Shown piece by piece: positions 63,457 through 64,000 of a stretch of 64,000 nt of DNA. Source of the stretch: Polaribacter sp. SA4-10. GTDB lineage: Bacteria > Bacteroidota > Bacteroidia > Flavobacteriales > Flavobacteriaceae. Positions within the stretch are counted from its first letter, which is position 1, and the number at the start of each line of letters is the position of its first letter. Location: positions 62,001 through 126,000 of the forward strand of contig CATIQU010000033.1 in the NCBI GenBank assembly GCA_949519155.1, written 5' to 3'. The translations under genes and the position numbers were made by a program. Below the pieces are notes generated by a model that was not told the origin of the DNA, searched no databases, and worked only from the letters and a program-made list of their open reading frames with translations.

Positions 63457-64000
63457 ATGAGTTTCTGGACAAAAGTTGCGAGTATTATCTTACGAAACCG
63501 ATACCTAGTTTTAATTGTTATTGCAAGTATTACTGCTTTTTTAGCTTCACAAATGAAGTATATGAAATTCTCATATACAGAGGCGAACCTCTTGCCTGAA
63601 AGCCATATTGCTAATTTAGAATACAATAAATTTTTAAAAATTTTTGGTGAAGAAGGCAACTTAGTTATCCTTGGAGTAAAAGACCCAACAATTTTTATCC
63701 CTGAAAAATTTAATGCGTGGAATCATCTGGTCGATAAATTTGATGACCGCGAAGAGATTGACTTTACTATTTCTATTGCAGATGTTCAAAAACTTAAGAA
63801 AGACAAAAAGAACAGGCGGTTTGTTTTAGAACCTTTATATGAAGAAGATCCAACGACTGAAAAAGAAGTTCTAGCCATTAAAAAACAACTTTTTGAAAAA
63901 CTTCCTTTTTATGACAATTTGTTATACAACAAGGAAACGGGTACGTTGCAAACGGCCATTTATATTAAAAAGGAAATCATAAACACCAAAGCACGTAGAG
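63457..64000 (+). CDS. RND/MMPL superfamily transporter, N-terminal part (cut by window edge)
   Basis: The first 181 codons of a larger gene. Translation gives MSFWTKVASIILRNRYLVLIV, an N-terminal membrane helix (about residues 15-31), then a periplasmic domain with FSYTEANLLPESHIANLEYNKFLKIFGEEGNLVI. That layout is typical of the hydrophobe/MMPL-type RND exporters of Bacteroidetes, which are about 750-800 residues long. Substrate unknown; the rest lies outside the window. Confidence 0.82.
   Translation, partial: MSFWTKVASIILRNRYLVLIVIASITAFLASQMKYMKFSYTEANLLPESHIANLEYNKFLKIFGEEGNLVILGVKDPTIFIPEKFNAWNHLVDKFDDREEIDFTISIADVQKLKKDKKNRRFVLEPLYEEDPTTEKEVLAIKKQLFEKLPFYDNLLYNKETGTLQTAIYIKKEIINTKARR

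Overview
The window is a low-GC chromosomal segment of a member of the Bacteroidota, most likely a marine Flavobacteriaceae of the Polaribacter/Tenacibaculum type (inference). The grounds are Bacteroidetes-type promoters (TAnnTTTG -7 elements), an alternative complex III fused in one run with an aa3-type oxidase, a type IX secretion (T9SS) C-terminal sorting domain, DUF2723, DUF5916 and DUF3341 proteins, and flavobacterial gene order around ruvB, infB and rplM. I see no prophage, insertion sequence, CRISPR array or plasmid functions. The segment is mostly core genome with several accessory islets.

Layout. 1-2.2 kb: start of the division/cell-wall cluster on the minus strand (mraZ, rsmH, ftsL, ftsI cut by the window edge), with a three-repeat MraZ operator. 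2.3-6.3 kb, plus strand: alpha/beta hydrolase, engB, an RluA-type pseudouridine synthase, an AlkB-like membrane di-iron monooxygenase and a nitroreductase. 6.3-14.9 kb: penicillin-acylase-family protein (minus), a sugar aminotransferase plus galE, a large M16 lipoprotein peptidase, and fabD (minus). 15.3-19.4 kb: an arsenosugar biosynthesis operon (AhpD-like protein, ArsS radical SAM enzyme, TIGR04282 transferase, purine nucleoside phosphorylase, ArsM). 19.4-22.6 kb, minus strand: metal-binding HMA protein, rhodanese lipoprotein, a SulP transporter without a STAS domain, and ruvB.

22.7-34.1 kb, minus strand: one long respiratory operon, actABCDEF followed by coxB and coxA. It encodes quinol oxidation by alternative complex III and the cytochrome oxidase that receives its electrons. 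34.3-39.4 kb: a SPOR protein and the rimP-nusA-infB operon, which has a terminator-like hairpin in its leader. 39.5-49.3 kb: tandem universal stress protein, tRNA-Gln, a DUF2723 membrane protein, a cysteine-less thioredoxin-fold protein, a metallophosphoesterase, polA and a small conserved protein.

49.6-58.9 kb: a small lipoprotein-like ORF, a sodium:solute symporter, a secreted PETase/cutinase-like polyester hydrolase with a T9SS sorting domain, a 615-residue PLP enzyme, a long RluA-family protein and a DUF5916 protein. 59.1-64 kb: rplM-rpsI, rpsB-tsf, pyrH-frr, and the start of an RND/MMPL transporter that runs off the end.

The most interesting items are the PETase-like secreted hydrolase next to a symporter, the compact arsenosugar operon, the histidine-rich insert in ActF, the rimP leader hairpin and the degenerate thioredoxin. 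No wholly new multi-gene system is evident.
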